Assembly: GCF_920984665.1 (NCBI RefSeq)
Contig: NZ_CAKLBP010000001.1
Span: 62,001-126,000 of the forward strand
Direction: 5' to 3'
Origin: Pedobacter sp. Leaf170
Lineage (GTDB): Bacteria > Bacteroidota > Bacteroidia > Sphingobacteriales > Sphingobacteriaceae
Length of the DNA stretch: 64,000 bases
The position numbers and the translations under genes were made by a program. Positions 52,188 to 63,193 of this stretch are shown in pieces. The notes beneath the pieces are model-generated. The model was not told the origin of the DNA. It ran no database searches and worked only from the letters and a program-made list of their open reading frames with translations. Position 1 is the first letter of the stretch. Each line of letters begins with the position of its first letter.

Positions 52188-53591
52188 TTAGGTGTTCATA
52201 TTCAGTCCGTCTTTCTCGTGTAAACGCCTGAAAATAAAGCTAGAACAAATGGTAAGGATACCAATAACCCAAAAGGTTTTTCTAAAGGCATCATGAATGT
52301 CTTCGGTCATTACCTTTACATCTCCCTGAAAAATCTTTAACACAATTAAACCAAATGCAACGCCAAAGCCAATGGCAAGTTGCTGATTAACCGATACTAA
52401 CGAATTGCCACTACTGGTATGATATAGTCGTAAATCTGCAATGGAAATGGTATTCATCGCAGTAAACTGTATAGAATTAAAGAAACCCAATATGGCTATA
52501 ATAGGAATGTAGTAGTAGATGGATTGGCTTACCAAAGGCAAACCCATACAGCATATTAAAACACCAATTATAAAGGTGTTTATCATTAACGTAGAACGAT
52601 AGCCGAAACGGCGCAGAATTTTTATCACTCTGGATTTACCAAGCATGGCCGTTAAAGCCATCGGAGCAACCATCCAACCAGAAACCACGGCAGATTCATT
52701 ATAGGCAATCTGCACCATCATAGGCAACAATAATGGAACTGAACTAATACCCAAGCGGGTAACCAGATTACCAAGAATGCCTACTCTGAAGGTTCTTACT
52801 TTAAATAAATTTAGTGGAAATATTGGGTTATCATCACTACGGGCATGGCGGTAGTAAAAATACATCAGCATGAAACCCAGTAGCAATACAAACAAGGCTG
52901 GCGTTACATAAACCTCGCTACCAAAAAGTTCTAAACCAATAGACAATGCCAGCGAAGCTGCTGCAAAAATTAAGAAGCCACGTAAATCAAAATCTATAAC
53001 TGTAGAGCGATAATCGGGCATATATTTTAAACTAAGTGCAATACCAAGTATGCTCATTGGAACATTGATAAGAAATATCCAATGCCAGGATAAATAATCA
53101 ACCATGTAGCCACCTACAAGCGGCCCTAATACCGGACCAATTAATGCCGGTATAATGGCAAAATTCATAGCATTGAGCAAATCTTTTTTGGCAAATGTTC
53201 TGATTAAGGCCAGTTTGCCAACGGGTGTCATCAGGCTGCCACCAACACCTTGTATCATTCTAGATAAAACCAGTTGTGTAAGGTTGGTAGAAAGCGAGCA
53301 ACATAAAGAACCTAAACCAAATATAATGAGCGAGAAGATGAATATCTTTTTGGTGCCGAATTTATCTGCTAAAAAACCACTGATTGGCATAAAAACCGCC
53401 AGGGTTAAAACATATCCAATAATTGCATTCTGCATATTGAGTGGTGATTCATTTAAATCAGCGGCTACAGCACTTAATGAAGTATTTAAAATGGTAGAAT
53501 CGAGCATCTGCATAAAAATAGCTGTTGCCAAAATAACCGGTAACATTTTTTTTGTTGCTTCCTGATTCGGTACTGTAATGGTTTTCTTCAT
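52188..53591 (-). CDS. DHA2 family MFS multidrug exporter
   Basis: A 467-residue proton-driven exporter with about fourteen membrane segments. LDSTILNTSLSAVAADL (motif D1, about 31-47), GFLADKFGTKKIF (motif A), LVLSRMIQGVGGSLMTP (motif B) and PALIGPVLGPLVGGYMVDYL (motif C) place it in the EmrB/MdtD-like DHA2 group. No EmrA-type adaptor or outer-membrane channel is adjacent, so it probably exports to the periplasm. The substrate is unknown. It is a single gene. Confidence 0.9.
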   Translation of the reverse strand: MKKTITVPNQEATKKMLPVILATAIFMQMLDSTILNTSLSAVAADLNESPLNMQNAIIGYVLTLAVFMPISGFLADKFGTKKIFIFSLIIFGLGSLCCSLSTNLTQLVLSRMIQGVGGSLMTPVGKLALIRTFAKKDLLNAMNFAIIPALIGPVLGPLVGGYMVDYLSWHWIFLINVPMSILGIALSLKYMPDYRSTVIDFDLRGFLIFAAASLALSIGLELFGSEVYVTPALFVLLLGFMLMYFYYRHARSDDNPIFPLNLFKVRTFRVGILGNLVTRLGISSVPLLLPMMVQIAYNESAVVSGWMVAPMALTAMLGKSRVIKILRRFGYRSTLMINTFIIGVLICCMGLPLVSQSIYYYIPIIAILGFFNSIQFTAMNTISIADLRLYHTSSGNSLVSVNQQLAIGFGVAFGLIVLKIFQGDVKVMTEDIHDAFRKTFWVIGILTICSSFIFRRLHEKDGLNMNT

Positions 53592-53890
53592 AATGGCGTG
53601 TAATTCCTTAATCTATTGGAAGCTTTGGCAAGCCTTAAATTTCGGAATTATTTGAATTTGTAGGAACAACAAAACAGCATTAGAATGGTTTTTTGAGTTC
53701 TTTAATGCTTAATCAAAAATTTAACTATGAGTATCACCTCTTTAAAGCACACATAAAATATAAATAATTTAATTCCGAATGTTTTAAATTGCTTTAATAT
53801 GCACTGAATTTCAATAACTTAACCTCATTAATTATTAAAAATATCGGCATAAAATAAACTTAATTTCTTAAGTTTAAATAAAAATTCAAG

Positions 53891-54346
53891 ATGAAATCAT
53901 TCCTAACCATCCTAATCGTAACGGTTACCAGCTTTGCTGGTTTCGCTCAAATTGATACAACAAGTTTTGCAAAAGAACGTGCAGAAATACGGACGTTGCT
54001 TCGCAATCAAAAACCAGGCACACTTATAGATTGCAATGATTTTATTGCCGTTGGTCCGAAAGGCGATATATCTTTTTCTCATGAACAATGGGTTGAGGTA
54101 CAGAAGAAAGAAAAACTGATATTTAAATCTGTTCGCCCCATTCCCGGAAATGAATTTATAAGAATTTATGATGGTACCATGGCTGTGGTTAATTTATTAA
54201 TTGAGGTTAAATTAGTAGTAGACAATAAAGATGTAGATATTAAAGTACGCAGACTTGAAGTTTACCATAAAAATGCAGGTAAATGGTGTAGAGTTGCAGG
54301 CCAGGGTACACAGGTAGATGAAAATTTGTTTCCGGTTAAAGGATAG
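53891..54346 (+). CDS. Exported NTF2-like (DUF4440-type) protein
   Basis: A 151-residue protein with a Sec signal peptide (1-19, cleavage after GFA). The rest follows the NTF2/SnoaL-like cone fold: a first helix with ERAEIRTLLRNQ, NDFIAVGPKGDISFSHEQWV, and a final strand KWCRVAGQGTQVDEN. Family members are ligand-binding or small catalytic proteins; nothing points to a specific role. It is monocistronic. Confidence 0.8.
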   Translation: MKSFLTILIVTVTSFAGFAQIDTTSFAKERAEIRTLLRNQKPGTLIDCNDFIAVGPKGDISFSHEQWVEVQKKEKLIFKSVRPIPGNEFIRIYDGTMAVVNLLIEVKLVVDNKDVDIKVRRLEVYHKNAGKWCRVAGQGTQVDENLFPVKG

Positions 54347-54452
54347 CAGTAGTGTTTAATACTTAAAAATTATGAATTTTATTGATTAATCAGTGAAAAT
54401 CTAGAAATATAAAAATGCAGTTTATGTTTAAAGCGAACAGAATAATTCTAAA

Positions 54453-54698
54453 TCATACAATTTTGATTCTTACTGGTCCTTTGATATGATTCGTATCAAT
54501 TCTGCTTCCTTTTTGAGTGATGATTACACGTCCGTCCTTTTCAAGTTCTATAGCAACTGCTAAAACTTCTTTCATATGCGTTCGCCAATCATCTAGAAAT
54601 AAACCCCTTGCAATTTCTGATGGGCAAGTGCTTTTTTCTGGCCCGCGATTTTGAGCTGTAGAAATAATCGATTCAGCAATATTTTTTGGCTTTACCAT
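54453..54698 (-). CDS. DUF3253 domain protein
   Basis: An 81-residue cytoplasmic protein that fits the DUF3253 pattern throughout: AESIISTAQNRGPEKSTCPS, EIARGLFLDDWRTHMKEV, LEKDGRVIITQKGSRID and GPVRIKIV. The fold is winged-helix-like, and members are sometimes found beside DNA-repair or stress genes. Function is unknown. Confidence 0.85.
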   Translation of the reverse strand: MVKPKNIAESIISTAQNRGPEKSTCPSEIARGLFLDDWRTHMKEVLAVAIELEKDGRVIITQKGSRIDTNHIKGPVRIKIV

Positions 54699-54790
54699 AT
54701 AAGTTTAACAATGCATCGCGACAATTGCTTTCATCTCTTAAATTAACTTCAGATACTCTAATGGTTTATCAGAAATGAATTTTCAATAAA

Positions 54791-57250
54791 CTATATTTTT
54801 ATTAAATTATACTTTTTGCCTTTGGTAGTCGCAAATTTCATGCTGTAACCACCGGCTGTTTTTTCGAGTTTTGCATTAACGCCCCTAATTGCAAAAGGCG
54901 TAGCAGATTGAACTTCGCAAGTATTTCCTAAAAGTGAAATAATTTCGGCATGATTTAATAAGCCGTTATCCCACGATATGGCGACTTCAAAACCACCACG
55001 GGCTCGCAATCCAGTAATGTTACCATTTTTCCATGCCTGTGGCAAGGCCGGTAATAATTGTATATTATTCAGGTGACTTTGCAAAAGCATTTCTGCCATT
55101 CCAGCTGTACCCGCAAAATTACCATCAATTTGAAAAGGTGGATGTGCATCGAAAAAGTTTGGATACGTTCCTCCCTGACGGCCATTGCCTTCAGAAACAT
55201 CAACATAATTTAGCAGGCCTCTTATTAATTTGTAAGCATGGTCGCCATCTTTAAGTCTGGCCCACCAATTGATTTTCCAGCCTTTGCTCCACCCTGTGCC
55301 TAAATCAGTTCTAAGTTCAAGTGATTTTTTAGCAGCGGCAAAAAATTCGGGTGTTTTTTCTGTGATTTCGTAGCCCGGATATAGGCCATACAGGTGAGAC
55401 GCGTGCCTGTGTAATAGATCTGTTTCCTTAAAATCTTTATACCATTCTTGTAAGCCTCCATTCTGCCCAACTTTTAGAGGATAAAGCCTTGCCTGTTTAG
55501 CAATTAAGGTATCTCTGAAAGATTTGTCGATACCCAAAATTTTGGCTGCTGCAATGGTGTTGGCAAATAAATCGCGAATGATAGACATATCCATTGTAGT
55601 GGCCATTGATAAACCTTGCTCTACCCCATTTTTATCGAAAAATTTATTTTCGGGAGAGGTTGAAGGCGCAGTAATCAGCAATCCTTCCTTATTTTCTACC
55701 AGCCAATCGATAGAAAATTCGGCAGCTCCTTTCATTAATGGATAGGCTTGTTCTTTTAAGAATTTTTTATCGCCAGTGTATAAATAGTGCTCCCATAAGT
55801 GTCTGGTTAACCAGTTGCCGCCCATATACCAATTCGCCCAAACCGGATCGCCATCACCACGGTCGCCAACCGGATTTGCAGTTGCCCATATTTCAGAATT
55901 ATGGTGTGCAACCCATCCTCTGGTACCATAAAATTCTTTTGCAGTTTGCTTTCCGGTAACCGATAAATCCTTAATAAAATCGAATAAAGGCGTAGTTAAT
56001 TCAGATAAATTTGTAACCTCCGAAGGCCAGTAATTCATTTGAGTATTAATATTTATCGTATAGTTTGAGCTCCATGGGGCACGTAATTCTTTATTCCAAA
56101 TGCCTTGAAGGTTTGCTGGCGGGCTTCCGGGTTTCGAGGAAGAAATTAAAAGGTAACGTCCAAACTGAAAATATAGCGATTCCAAATCCGTATCCTTTGC
56201 GCCTTTACTGTAAGCTTTTAAGCGGGCATCAGATGGTAATTTAGTATTTTGGTTATCAATTCCTTTATTTAAGCTAAACTCAATCCTGTTAAAATATTGT
56301 TGGTAATCTTTTACATGTTCGGCTTTTAAAGATGCGTAAGATTGATTAATGCTGTTTGATATAAGTTTCGAAGCAATAGCATTTTCATCCTTACCTTCAG
56401 CATCGGGGCATTTATCAAAGCCGTTGAAACTTGTGGCTGCCGCAACGATGAGCATTACCTCAGTTGCATTGGAAACATGGATGCCAGTTGCGTCAATCTG
56501 CAGGGTTCCATCCTTTAATTTCGGACTAATTCTATATTGAAACCTCATACCATTACAACCAGATGTATCCTCCTGAACTATTGGCTGCCTGCCAGTAACG
56601 TTATAATAATTTGGATCTACATGAGCTGGTGCTTTCCCCATTAAAACCAGTGCCTTATCTTTTGAAACGACTGTATTTTTCAACAAGCTGTTTGCCGATA
56701 CATCGAACGTTAAACCTCCAACTTTTGAAGAGGTTAGGTAAATAACGAGAACATTTTTATTTAAGGATGTAAAAGCTTCGCGGTTATAGATTACGCCATC
56801 TACCGAAAAACTTGTTTTTGATATGGCTTGAGAAATATCCAGTGTTCTTTTATAACTATTTGATGTTTTGCCCTTAAAAGATTGCTTTATAATCAAATTA
56901 CCTAATGGCATGTAAGATTCTGTATAAAAGCCCTGCATTTTTTTAGCCAGCAAATTTGCCTTCGTAAAATTTTCCTCTTCAATCAGCGCTTTTCTTATTT
57001 CGGGTAAATAGGCTTTTGCACCCGGATTGATAACCTTTTTAACCGGTCCGCCGCTGTACAAGGTACTTTCGTTTAATTGGAAAAGTTCATTTTCGACACC
57101 ACCAAAAACCATTGCTCCGATTTGGCCATTACCGATTGGTAAAGCTTGCGTCCATTCTTTTGCAGGTGCATCATACCATAGTTGTAAATTGTTTTGAGCA
57201 AAACTTGTTAACGATACAAAAAGTAAAATGGTAAGGGTTATATATCTCAT
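54791..57250 (-). CDS. Glycoside hydrolase family 95 (alpha-L-fucosidase type)
   Basis: An 819-residue exported enzyme with a signal peptide (1-18, cleavage after SFA). The GH95 pattern is present throughout: [20 protein letters not shown] and [10 protein letters not shown] at the N-terminal β-domain, [20 protein letters not shown] and the asparagines of the active site (about 395-415), TSPENKF and, near the end, [21 protein letters not shown]95 enzymes are inverting 1,2-α-L-fucosidases or L-galactosidases acting on host glycans, xyloglucan or pectin side chains. It belongs with the SusC/SusD genes at 58-63 kb and the AraC gene read divergently from it. Confidence 0.93.
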   Translation of the reverse strand: MRYITLTILLFVSLTSFAQNNLQLWYDAPAKEWTQALPIGNGQIGAMVFGGVENELFQLNESTLYSGGPVKKVINPGAKAYLPEIRKALIEEENFTKANLLAKKMQGFYTESYMPLGNLIIKQSFKGKTSNSYKRTLDISQAISKTSFSVDGVIYNREAFTSLNKNVLVIYLTSSKVGGLTFDVSANSLLKNTVVSKDKALVLMGKAPAHVDPNYYNVTGRQPIVQEDTSGCNGMRFQYRISPKLKDGTLQIDATGIHVSNATEVMLIVAAATSFNGFDKCPDAEGKDENAIASKLISNSINQSYASLKAEHVKDYQQYFNRIEFSLNKGIDNQNTKLPSDARLKAYSKGAKDTDLESLYFQFGRYLLISSSKPGSPPANLQGIWNKELRAPWSSNYTININTQMNYWPSEVTNLSELTTPLFDFIKDLSVTGKQTAKEFYGTRGWVAHHNSEIWATANPVGDRGDGDPVWANWYMGGNWLTRHLWEHYLYTGDKKFLKEQAYPLMKGAAEFSIDWLVENKEGLLITAPSTSPENKFFDKNGVEQGLSMATTMDMSIIRDLFANTIAAAKILGIDKSFRDTLIAKQARLYPLKVGQNGGLQEWYKDFKETDLLHRHASHLYGLYPGYEITEKTPEFFAAAKKSLELRTDLGTGWSKGWKINWWARLKDGDHAYKLIRGLLNYVDVSEGNGRQGGTYPNFFDAHPPFQIDGNFAGTAGMAEMLLQSHLNNIQLLPALPQAWKNGNITGLRARGGFEVAISWDNGLLNHAEIISLLGNTCEVQSATPFAIRGVNAKLEKTAGGYSMKFATTKGKKYNLIKI

Positions 57251-57467
57251 AACTGGTTGCAGGGATTTAGGAAGTTTTTTTGACCCGAATTTATCAACTT
57301 ATTTCACAATAATTCACAGCTACTTAAAAAAAATATGTATTATTTTAAATTGAAAAGCGGAAGCAAAAAAATCCCATTGAGCTAAAATTATATATCTTTA
57401 TTACAGATTTATATACAATCCCTAAATAACTCACCTTAAAGGAAGAGTTACATTAATAAAATCTGCA

Positions 57468-58346
57468 ATGCCGAACCGTTTCAATCAACAGCGATACTCA
57501 CTGCTCAATGTAGACTACGTAGAACTTTCTTCAAATTGGCAATATGCTAACATCATAAGTCCTTACATAAGAATCTATTACATAAATGGCGGTAGTGGCT
57601 ATCTCTCAGATGCAACCGGAAAGGTAATTCTTGAGGAAGGTTATTTATACTTAATTCCGAGTTTTACTATGATTACAATGGCTTGCGATACCACTTTAGC
57701 ACAGTATTATGTGCAATTTTTTGATGATGAAGGTATTGGATATTCTATGTTGCAAGACATTAAATCGATTCAAAAAGTGCCGGCATCCGTATTAGATCAT
57801 CATTTATTTAACAGACTTCTGAAGATTAATCCAGACCGGGGCATTCGTAAATCTTATGACCCTAAAAGTTACGAATATGAAGCCTTTTATACAGATTGTA
57901 AGCAATTAAATTATAAGCAGCATCCTGCAGTTTTTCATGAAACACAGGGCATACTGCAACAACTAAGTTCCAGGTTTTTAAATAAACAAACCGAAAGCAG
58001 AATCCATTACAACCACCATTCGAAAAAGATGGTTGAAACAGTAAATTACATCCTGGATAATTTGAATCTTGTTTTATCGGTTTCGCATCTTGCACAAAGG
58101 ATAAACCACGATAGCGATTATTTTTCCCGACAATTTAAGCAACATACCGGGATGAGACCGATTAATTTCATTAACCAAAAACGTGTAGAACGGGCACAAT
58201 ACCTTATGGCTACAACTGCTTTAAACTACAGTCAGATTGCTACACAAATTGGATTTGATAATCTATCGTATTTTTCAAAAATGTTTAAAAGATTAACTGG
58301 TTTGGCTCCCGGAACGTATAAAAAACAGATGTATCCACCGCATTAA
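57468..58346 (+). CDS. AraC family transcriptional regulator
   Basis: A 292-residue regulator. Residues 1-170 form a cupin-like sugar-sensing domain (YINGGSGYLSDATGKVILEE, YLIPSFTMITM). The C-terminal 100 residues hold two helix-turn-helix motifs: LSVSHLAQRINHDSDYFSRQ and YSQIATQIGFDNLSYFSKMF, ending in GLAPGTYKKQ. It lies between the fucosidase (divergent) and the SusCD pair (convergent) and most likely controls this utilisation locus in response to a fucosylated sugar. The ligand is inferred from context only. Confidence 0.9.
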   Translation: MPNRFNQQRYSLLNVDYVELSSNWQYANIISPYIRIYYINGGSGYLSDATGKVILEEGYLYLIPSFTMITMACDTTLAQYYVQFFDDEGIGYSMLQDIKSIQKVPASVLDHHLFNRLLKINPDRGIRKSYDPKSYEYEAFYTDCKQLNYKQHPAVFHETQGILQQLSSRFLNKQTESRIHYNHHSKKMVETVNYILDNLNLVLSVSHLAQRINHDSDYFSRQFKQHTGMRPINFINQKRVERAQYLMATTALNYSQIATQIGFDNLSYFSKMFKRLTGLAPGTYKKQMYPPH

Positions 58347-58390
58347 CAAAAACATCTTTCCATAGTTATAATTTTTTTTAAAAAAAATTT

Positions 58391-58424
58391 GCAAAAAAAA
58401 TGGCCACCATCTCAGGTAGCCATT
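58391..58424 (-). terminator. Intrinsic terminator of the susCD operon
   Basis: AATGGCCACC (58399-58408) and GGTAGCCATT (58415-58424) pair with one mismatch. On the minus strand the hairpin is followed by eight T. It lies between the converging araC and susD genes and may work in both directions. Confidence 0.8.
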
Positions 58425-58442
58425 CTCCTATTTTAAGTTATT

Positions 58443-60023
58443 TTAGAAATTGCTTGTAGTTGTTGTATCCCACCATAAACGTGATGCAATATCATCTTTA
58501 CCAGAAGCTAAAAATGTAGATGCTTCAGTTACCGCAGCAGCATTACCTGTTCTTTCTGCCGGAACATAAACAATTCTTTTAATCCATTGATCTGAAGTGA
58601 TAATACCCCAATCCGGGCTACTATCATTTTTAGCTACGTGCGGAATTTTAGGGTAACCTGTTCTTCTAAAATCTACCCAAGCCTCTAACGTATTTGTAAA
58701 AGTGGAGAGATATTTTTGAGTGATAATTTTCTCAAGTTTTAACTCGTTAGAATCTCCTGCATTCCAGGCAACTGTAACGGTAGAAAGTGCGGTAAAACTA
58801 TTTCTCGCATCTTTAGGGTCGATGTAATTAATTGGTTTGCTAGTTGCATCTGCTAAGTAAGCATCAACACCAGCAGCTCCCCAATCAGAAAATGAAAGTC
58901 TAACACCATTCTCGTAATTTGTTTTGGCATCACCTGCGTTAGCCCAGCCTCTTAAAGCAGCTTCAGCCTTTAAAAATGAAATTTCTGCAGCTGTAAACCC
59001 TCTTCGGTTTTGAACAGTTTTAAAATCAGAACTTACTGTAGAATAAGAGATTCTATCATCTTTTGCATTGATAAAAGCCCCACTACGAATACCTTTGTAT
59101 TTATAAGTCGGGTGGTCTGTTACTAACGAAGCATCAGTAACTTCATTAAAATATTTAGCCATACGTCCGTCTTTTAAACCTACCATAAAAGATTCCATAG
59201 TTGCACCCATACGTGTATCACCCCAATCAAAACTGATCATAGAAACCGGCATTACGTTACCATTTAATGGAATCATAAAGTTTTCTGAATTGGCGCTAAT
59301 TAATCCAACAGGATCTGCCAAAGCTTTTTCACCTTGCGTTTTAGCCACTGCAGGACTTACTTTTACTAAACGCATTGCCAAACGAAGACGAACGGAGTTA
59401 ATCAATTTTAACCATGAGGCTATGCTGCCTTTGTAACTTGGATCGAATTTAGCGAAGCCAGTGTAATTAGGACTTGCTTTGAAGTTTGCTTCAATTTGAT
59501 CTAATTGAGTAAACATGTTGTTGTACAAATCAGATTCTTTATCGTATTTGATTGTACCTAAACCTGCAGTTCCGTAATTTGAGAAAATAACAGGGCCATG
59601 AATAGCCGTTAATTTAGATATTGCCAATATTCTAACAAATTTTGCCCAATCGCCAAAAAGCGGAAGATTTTTTTCCTGAGCCAATTGAATTACTTGTTTA
59701 GAAGGCGACATAACACTTCCATAAACACGATTCCAGTAAGCATCAATCCAACGTAAGTAATAAGTTGTATTGTTTACACCACCAACATATGGCGTAGGTG
59801 CACCCATATAACCCATCCAATTATCATAACATAAATCTTCTTCAATTTGATGACCCATAAGGTTGAATAACATTACAGAGAAAGAAGAGCCTACCAGATT
59901 AAAATCCTGTTCTAAAAGCTTATCTGTTATTTGATTGGGATTTGTATTAATTTCTTCGAAATTTTTGGTGCAGGAATTGAATAAAATCAAAGCGAGCACC
60001 ACTAAACATATTTTTTTCATCAC
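58443..60023 (-). CDS. SusD/RagB family nutrient-binding outer membrane lipoprotein
   Basis: A 526-residue surface lipoprotein (lipobox FNSC, C18) of the SusD-like_2 group: NFEEINTNPNQITDKLLEQD at the mature N-terminus, tetratricopeptide-like helices with LKLINSVRLRLAMRL, and AEISFLKAEAALRGWANAG, then EAWVDFRRTGYPKIPHV near the C-terminus. It binds glycan (or peptide) and forms a lid over the SusC transporter. It follows susC by 8 bp. Confidence 0.93.
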   Translation of the reverse strand: MMKKICLVVLALILFNSCTKNFEEINTNPNQITDKLLEQDFNLVGSSFSVMLFNLMGHQIEEDLCYDNWMGYMGAPTPYVGGVNNTTYYLRWIDAYWNRVYGSVMSPSKQVIQLAQEKNLPLFGDWAKFVRILAISKLTAIHGPVIFSNYGTAGLGTIKYDKESDLYNNMFTQLDQIEANFKASPNYTGFAKFDPSYKGSIASWLKLINSVRLRLAMRLVKVSPAVAKTQGEKALADPVGLISANSENFMIPLNGNVMPVSMISFDWGDTRMGATMESFMVGLKDGRMAKYFNEVTDASLVTDHPTYKYKGIRSGAFINAKDDRISYSTVSSDFKTVQNRRGFTAAEISFLKAEAALRGWANAGDAKTNYENGVRLSFSDWGAAGVDAYLADATSKPINYIDPKDARNSFTALSTVTVAWNAGDSNELKLEKIITQKYLSTFTNTLEAWVDFRRTGYPKIPHVAKNDSSPDWGIITSDQWIKRIVYVPAERTGNAAAVTEASTFLASGKDDIASRLWWDTTTTSNF

Positions 60024-60031
60024 TTTATTTA

Positions 60032-63000
60032 TTAAAAGTTCAATTTTAAATTAAATCCATAAGAACGGGTTGCAGGAACAGCAAAAACATCATTTGCCTG
60101 GTTGCTATTACTTGTGCTCATTGCTTGTTCCGGATCGAAAGGCGCTTTTTTATAGAAGAAGAATAAGTTTCTGCCTACTAATGAAACAGATGCAGATTTA
60201 AAGGTAGAGCCTTTAAGTGGAATGTTATATGCTAATGAAACCTGCGCTAAACGCACATTGGTTCTGGAGAACACATAAGGTTCCATAATTCCGTTTCTAT
60301 CACCAATTACGCTGTAGTAAACTTCCGGATCTATTGAAGTAACAGGTGTTGTACCTTGAATAGCATTAATTGGCATAGTGGTTCCTGCATCGCGAATTTC
60401 ACCAGTTCTTTTACTAACACCATACGAATCTAAGAATGCTTCTGTTTTTGAAAATGCTACACCACCAAACTTAGCTGTAACTAAAGCACTTAAGCTGAAA
60501 TCTTTGTATGTAAATGTATTGTTCCAACCTGCTATAAAATTCGGGTTAAGATTTCCGACATATTCCTGGTTTGTGGTCCTTGTTGGCTTACCATCAGTAT
60601 CTAATATAATTTGCCCGGCAGCGTTACGTGCCAGTTTGTAGATGTACAAATCGTTGAAAGAACCACCAGATTTAATAATGGAGTTAAAACCTTCATCATT
60701 ACTACCAACCTGATAATTAGGATTATCTGCAATAAGCTCTACAATTTTATTTTTATTTTGAGATAAATTCACAGTAGAATTCCATTTGAAATTATCAGTT
60801 TTGATAGGGTCGCCACCTAAAGTTAACTCAAAGCCCTGATTGTTCACCTTACCTGCATTAACGTAATAGAAAGTATAACCAGATCCCGAAGGCGCAGTTA
60901 AAGAAAGAAACTGATTAGTGCTTGAATTTTTATAATAAGTAAAATCTAAATTTAACCTATCATTAAAGAAACGGGATTCTAAACCAATCTCATTACTGAT
61001 AACTTTCTCAGGAACCAATGTAGCAAATGGAGTTTGTGTATTTCTGTTGATACCACCTATACCATCCGGACCACCAGCACCACCAATGGTGTTACCAGGA
61101 TTTACAATATTATATGGCACTTCGTTCCCAACTCTTGAGGTTGAACCTCTTAATTTTAAGAAGCTGATTGCTTTTGGCAGTGAAACCATTTGGCTAATAA
61201 TGGCTGATAAACCTGCCGAATAGTAGAAGTATGAATCGTTACCCGTGGTAGCTAATGTAGAAGCATAATCATTACGACCGGCTAAATCTAAATACAACAT
61301 ATCTTTAAATCCTAATGATGCATTGGCAAACAAACCCTGTTTTTGAACCCGGCTAAATGTTTGGTTAACTACCAAATTATATGGTAAGTTAGCAAAACTG
61401 TAAAAGTTAGGGTATTGCAATGGCACAGTTCCGTTACTGAATGTCATTCCATCATTAAAAGTATAATCTTGAATACTTGCGCCTAAAACACTGTTTAAAC
61501 TAAATTTACCAAAGGTATTATCATAGTTCAAAATCGCATCTCCATATAAAGCCTTATCGTTGTACTTTGAATAATTCCAGCTACCATTACTACTTACACT
61601 TACCGAGTTACCACCGGCAGCATAACGATAATCTAATAACCTATCGTTGTAATCAATGTTTCCTCTTACATCAAATCTGAAGTGAGGCAGGAAAGAATAC
61701 GAAGCCTTTGCTGTAGCAATTACCCTATGGCTTGTTGTAAGTTTAGGGTCGTTATAAAGTTCCCAATACGGATTATTTTGTTTTTCTTCTGTAGAATACC
61801 AGTTCTGTCTGAATAAATTTCTGGTTGTATCAAAGATTTGATAATTGTTTTTGAAACTGTCGAAATCACGTTCACGTGCGAAAAGGTATAAACCTGTTAG
61901 GGGGTTATTATAATAACCTGCACCCGGACGATTTTTTGATTTCTCATAAGAGAATCTTACGTTTCCGCTTAAAACCAATTTATCATCAAATAATTTAGTT
62001 TCCTGACTTAGAGTAACATTATGTTTATTGTATGTACTTGTAGGTACAACGCCAGTTGCATAGTTATTTCCGTAAGAAAAATAGTTTGTTGTTTTTTCAT
62101 TTCCTCCTGATACAGAAATAGTGTTAATGGTGTTTACACCAGTTTGGAAAAAATCTTCGATATAGCCACTTTGATAGTTGCCTTTTGTTTTAGACCAACT
62201 TCTATCGTTACCGCCAACAGCTCCATAATTGTACTGAAACTCTGGTAATGTAGCAACTGAGCTAAAATTGGTTGTAGAGTTTAAAGCAATAGCAATCTTA
62301 CCAGCCTGTCCTTTTTTTGTATTAATTAAGATTACACCATTAGCGCCTTGGCTACCATATAAAATTGCACCATTTGCGCCTCTTAATATCGTTACCGATT
62401 CAAAATCATCCTGGTTTAACGCTGATAAACCATCTCCAGCATCTGTACCACCATAAGAGCCTGGCTGTCCGCCTTTATTGTTTACTACCGGTACACCATC
62501 AATAACAAATAGTGCTTCACTACTCCCTGCAATAGATTTAGAACCCCTTAAAACAGTTTTTGTAGAACCACCAACACCCGAATTGCTAATACCCACATCT
62601 ACACCGGCTGCCTTACCACTTAAAGCCTCCATAAAGTTTGGCGCACCTGCTTTGGTTAACTCAACCGCGTTAAGTTGTTGTGCAGCATAGGTTAATGCTT
62701 TTTTCTCACGCTTTACACCTAAAGCGGTTACAACAACTTCATTTAAATTGGCACTTCCCGATGGTAAAAGTTTTATCGTAACATTAGTTAAGTTACTGAT
62801 ATTTACTTCCTGCGGTGTCATGCCGATATAAGAAATAACTAAAACAGTAGCATTATCAGGAATGTTAAAGGAGAACTTACCATCAGCATCTGTTACTGTT
62901 TTAGCATTCGTGCCTTTAGCAACTACTGTAGCACCAGGCAGTGGACTACCAGTTTCATCTGTTACTAAGCCAGTTATTGGTTTAAAAAAATTCATTTTGG

Positions 63001-63193
63001 TGCTGCCCGTGTATTTAGCGGCTTCCAAAGATTTCAGAATCACGTTCTTTGCATTAGTACCCTTTGCACTTGCTAAAGTTGGCAAACCGATTACTGAAGC
63101 ACTCAGCAAAGCAAATTTGAGTACGTTTCTGGTTGTGCTAGAAAACATTTTTTCTTTAACACAGTTGCTGGAATAAATATCCCTCATGTTCAT
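60032..63193 (-). CDS. SusC/RagA family TonB-linked outer membrane transporter
   Basis: A 1053-residue TonB-dependent transporter that imports oligosaccharide delivered by SusD. The N-terminus has a signal-like hydrophobic stretch (VLKFALLSASVIGLPTLASA, residues 23-42), then a carboxypeptidase-D-like domain (about 70-155; GLVTDETGSPLPGATVVAKG) and the plug domain with NLNEVVVTALGVKREKKALT. The 22-stranded barrel ends in the terminal aromatic YGFNLKLNF. No STN domain is present, so signalling to an anti-sigma factor is not expected, in line with control by the AraC protein. Confidence 0.94.
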   Translation of the reverse strand: MNMRDIYSSNCVKEKMFSSTTRNVLKFALLSASVIGLPTLASAKGTNAKNVILKSLEAAKYTGSTKMNFFKPITGLVTDETGSPLPGATVVAKGTNAKTVTDADGKFSFNIPDNATVLVISYIGMTPQEVNISNLTNVTIKLLPSGSANLNEVVVTALGVKREKKALTYAAQQLNAVELTKAGAPNFMEALSGKAAGVDVGISNSGVGGSTKTVLRGSKSIAGSSEALFVIDGVPVVNNKGGQPGSYGGTDAGDGLSALNQDDFESVTILRGANGAILYGSQGANGVILINTKKGQAGKIAIALNSTTNFSSVATLPEFQYNYGAVGGNDRSWSKTKGNYQSGYIEDFFQTGVNTINTISVSGGNEKTTNYFSYGNNYATGVVPTSTYNKHNVTLSQETKLFDDKLVLSGNVRFSYEKSKNRPGAGYYNNPLTGLYLFARERDFDSFKNNYQIFDTTRNLFRQNWYSTEEKQNNPYWELYNDPKLTTSHRVIATAKASYSFLPHFRFDVRGNIDYNDRLLDYRYAAGGNSVSVSSNGSWNYSKYNDKALYGDAILNYDNTFGKFSLNSVLGASIQDYTFNDGMTFSNGTVPLQYPNFYSFANLPYNLVVNQTFSRVQKQGLFANASLGFKDMLYLDLAGRNDYASTLATTGNDSYFYYSAGLSAIISQMVSLPKAISFLKLRGSTSRVGNEVPYNIVNPGNTIGGAGGPDGIGGINRNTQTPFATLVPEKVISNEIGLESRFFNDRLNLDFTYYKNSSTNQFLSLTAPSGSGYTFYYVNAGKVNNQGFELTLGGDPIKTDNFKWNSTVNLSQNKNKIVELIADNPNYQVGSNDEGFNSIIKSGGSFNDLYIYKLARNAAGQIILDTDGKPTRTTNQEYVGNLNPNFIAGWNNTFTYKDFSLSALVTAKFGGVAFSKTEAFLDSYGVSKRTGEIRDAGTTMPINAIQGTTPVTSIDPEVYYSVIGDRNGIMEPYVFSRTNVRLAQVSLAYNIPLKGSTFKSASVSLVGRNLFFFYKKAPFDPEQAMSTSNSNQANDVFAVPATRSYGFNLKLNF

